NCBI RefSeq assembly: GCF_021166585.1
Contig: NZ_JAJOZE010000001.1
Coordinates: forward strand, 1,330,245 to 1,394,244
Length of the DNA: 64,000 nt
From: Metabacillus kandeliae
Lineage (GTDB): Bacteria > Bacillota > Bacilli > Bacillales > Bacillaceae
Direction of reading: 5' to 3'
Under the pieces are notes generated by a model. That model saw only the letters and a list, made by a program, of their open reading frames with translations. It made no database searches and was not told where the DNA came from. Made by a program: the position numbers and the translations under genes. Below, piece after piece: positions 63,425 to 64,000 of this stretch (positions within the stretch are counted from its first letter, which is position 1; each line of letters starts with the position of its first letter).

Positions 63425-63910
63425 TCACTTCCACCATTCCAAAAGCGGTCCATGTCCGCCTGTAACAGGGTCTCTTTCAGGCAGAGACACCTGCTGAATG
63501 TCAGAAAGCTTTTCAGCAATATTTTCACCTGTTTTAAACAAATTAGGAGACAGCCCTGCTGGATAGGCTCCTGCCACTTCAAAATCTTCTGTTCCTAAAA
63601 GAAGCTTATGCCCTGTACCGGCAGGAAGAACAATGACATCACCTGTTGAAACACTGATTTTTTTACCAGTTTCACCGCCGAGCATCAATTCTGCCCTTCC
63701 TTTCGTTACAGCAAGCACCTCATGCGTGTTCGTATGGTAGTGGTGATAAGGATAAACGCTCCATTTCCAGCTGTTTAGCCACCCGTTCTTATTTAGCAAA
63801 GCTTCCGCTTCCCGAGGGCAGTCTTTCCACACACCTTCATACAGCAGAACTGGCAGGGAAGGATTATTTGGAACTTGATCATTTGGTTGAAAAAGAATGC
63901 TTTTAACCAT
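63425..63910 (-). CDS. Cupin-domain protein (YjlB-like)
   Basis: 161-aa single-domain cupin: WSVYPYHHYHTNTHEVLAVTKGRAELMLGG carries the metal-binding histidines and Glu, followed by VSTGDVIVLPAGTGHKLL. Resembles B. subtilis YjlB. Reaction unknown. ATG at 63910, after AAAGGAGCTC; the frame runs 19 codons further upstream without a site. It lies upstream of yukE on the same strand, but its terminator and the yuk promoter separate them. Confidence 0.87.
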   Translation of the reverse strand: MVKSILFQPNDQVPNNPSLPVLLYEGVWKDCPREAEALLNKNGWLNSWKWSVYPYHHYHTNTHEVLAVTKGRAELMLGGETGKKISVSTGDVIVLPAGTGHKLLLGTEDFEVAGAYPAGLSPNLFKTGENIAEKLSDIQQVSLPERDPVTGGHGPLLEWWK

Positions 63911-63970
63911 TTGGAGAGCTCCTTTATCTGTTTTAACCTGATGTTTCCCCTTACAGAAGAGCTGCAAAAC

Positions 63971-63999
63971 AAAAAGCCTGCTTAAACAGCAGGCTTTTT
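63971..63999 (-). terminator. Terminator at the right edge
   Basis: AAAAAGCCTGCT and AGCAGGCTTTTT form a 12-bp stem with a 5-nt loop. It probably ends a gene that lies beyond the right edge and reads toward the window. Confidence 0.85.
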
Positions 64000-64000
64000 G

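Overview
The window looks like a chromosomal segment of a spore-forming Bacillaceae species, close to Bacillus subtilis in gene content and partly in gene order but not B. subtilis itself. The signs are near-complete synteny with the B. subtilis cta-pycA-ftsW-yla and suhB-speA-pdh-rnjA-ktrC blocks, strong GGAGG-type ribosome binding sites with many TTG and GTG starts, and sporulation-type genes (ylaJ, a YjcZ-type micro-protein, a YppG-like protein, sqhC, a multi-PAS sporulation-type kinase). No phage module, IS element, rRNA, tRNA or CRISPR array was seen.

Layout. 1-5.5 kb: cytochrome caa3 oxidase and heme A genes (ctaD truncated by the left edge, ctaC, ctaB, divergent ctaA). 5.5-12.4 kb: photolyase, pyruvate carboxylase, ftsW and ylaN. 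12.6-24.1 kb: the yla/ykt block, including ylaL, the PhoH-type ATPase ylaK, ylaJ, ylaI, ylaH, typA, ylaF, suhB, yktB, yktA and a nitronate monooxygenase. 24.3-35.5 kb: speA, then the SR1 dual-function RNA encoding the GapA-binding peptide SR1P, a Nudix hydrolase, a polysaccharide deacetylase, a BCCT osmolyte transporter and the pdhABCD operon. 36-45.5 kb: ykyA, a YjcZ-type micro-protein, peptide deformylase, ykrA, rpoY-rnjA, a putative SOS-controlled type I toxin-antitoxin cassette, ktrC, several small conserved genes and ykhA. 45.8-53.1 kb: a small heat-shock protein, a YppG-like protein, sqhC, a five-PAS histidine kinase, a YtxH-like protein and a CE7 esterase. 53.2-63.2 kb: a complete type VIIb secretion locus (yukE-yukD-yukC-yukB-yueB-yueC). 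A YjlB-like cupin gene ends the window.

How parts work together. PycA, PDH and the SR1/CcpN circuit (SR1P partners glycolytic GapA in B. subtilis) are carbon-flux functions; CtaA-D build the terminal oxidase; RpoY and RNase J1 form a transcription and RNA-decay pair. YukE is the small WXG100 substrate of the YukBCD/YueBC machine, and a hairpin after yukE could keep substrate levels above machine levels.

The most novel-looking element is at 42.1-42.4 kb. A 27-residue holin-like peptide gene lies under a promoter whose -35 is overlapped by a LexA (DinR) box. A convergent antisense RNA unit with its own extended -10 promoter and terminator overlaps its 3' end. That geometry matches TxpA/RatA-type type I systems, with SOS control analogous to TisB in E. 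coli. Other points of interest are two dispersed repeat families, a 21-bp-period five-unit repeat, palindromes upstream of pdhA, a pdhB-pdhC hairpin and a 23-residue basic peptide gene. All functional calls are by sequence recognition; no database search was run.
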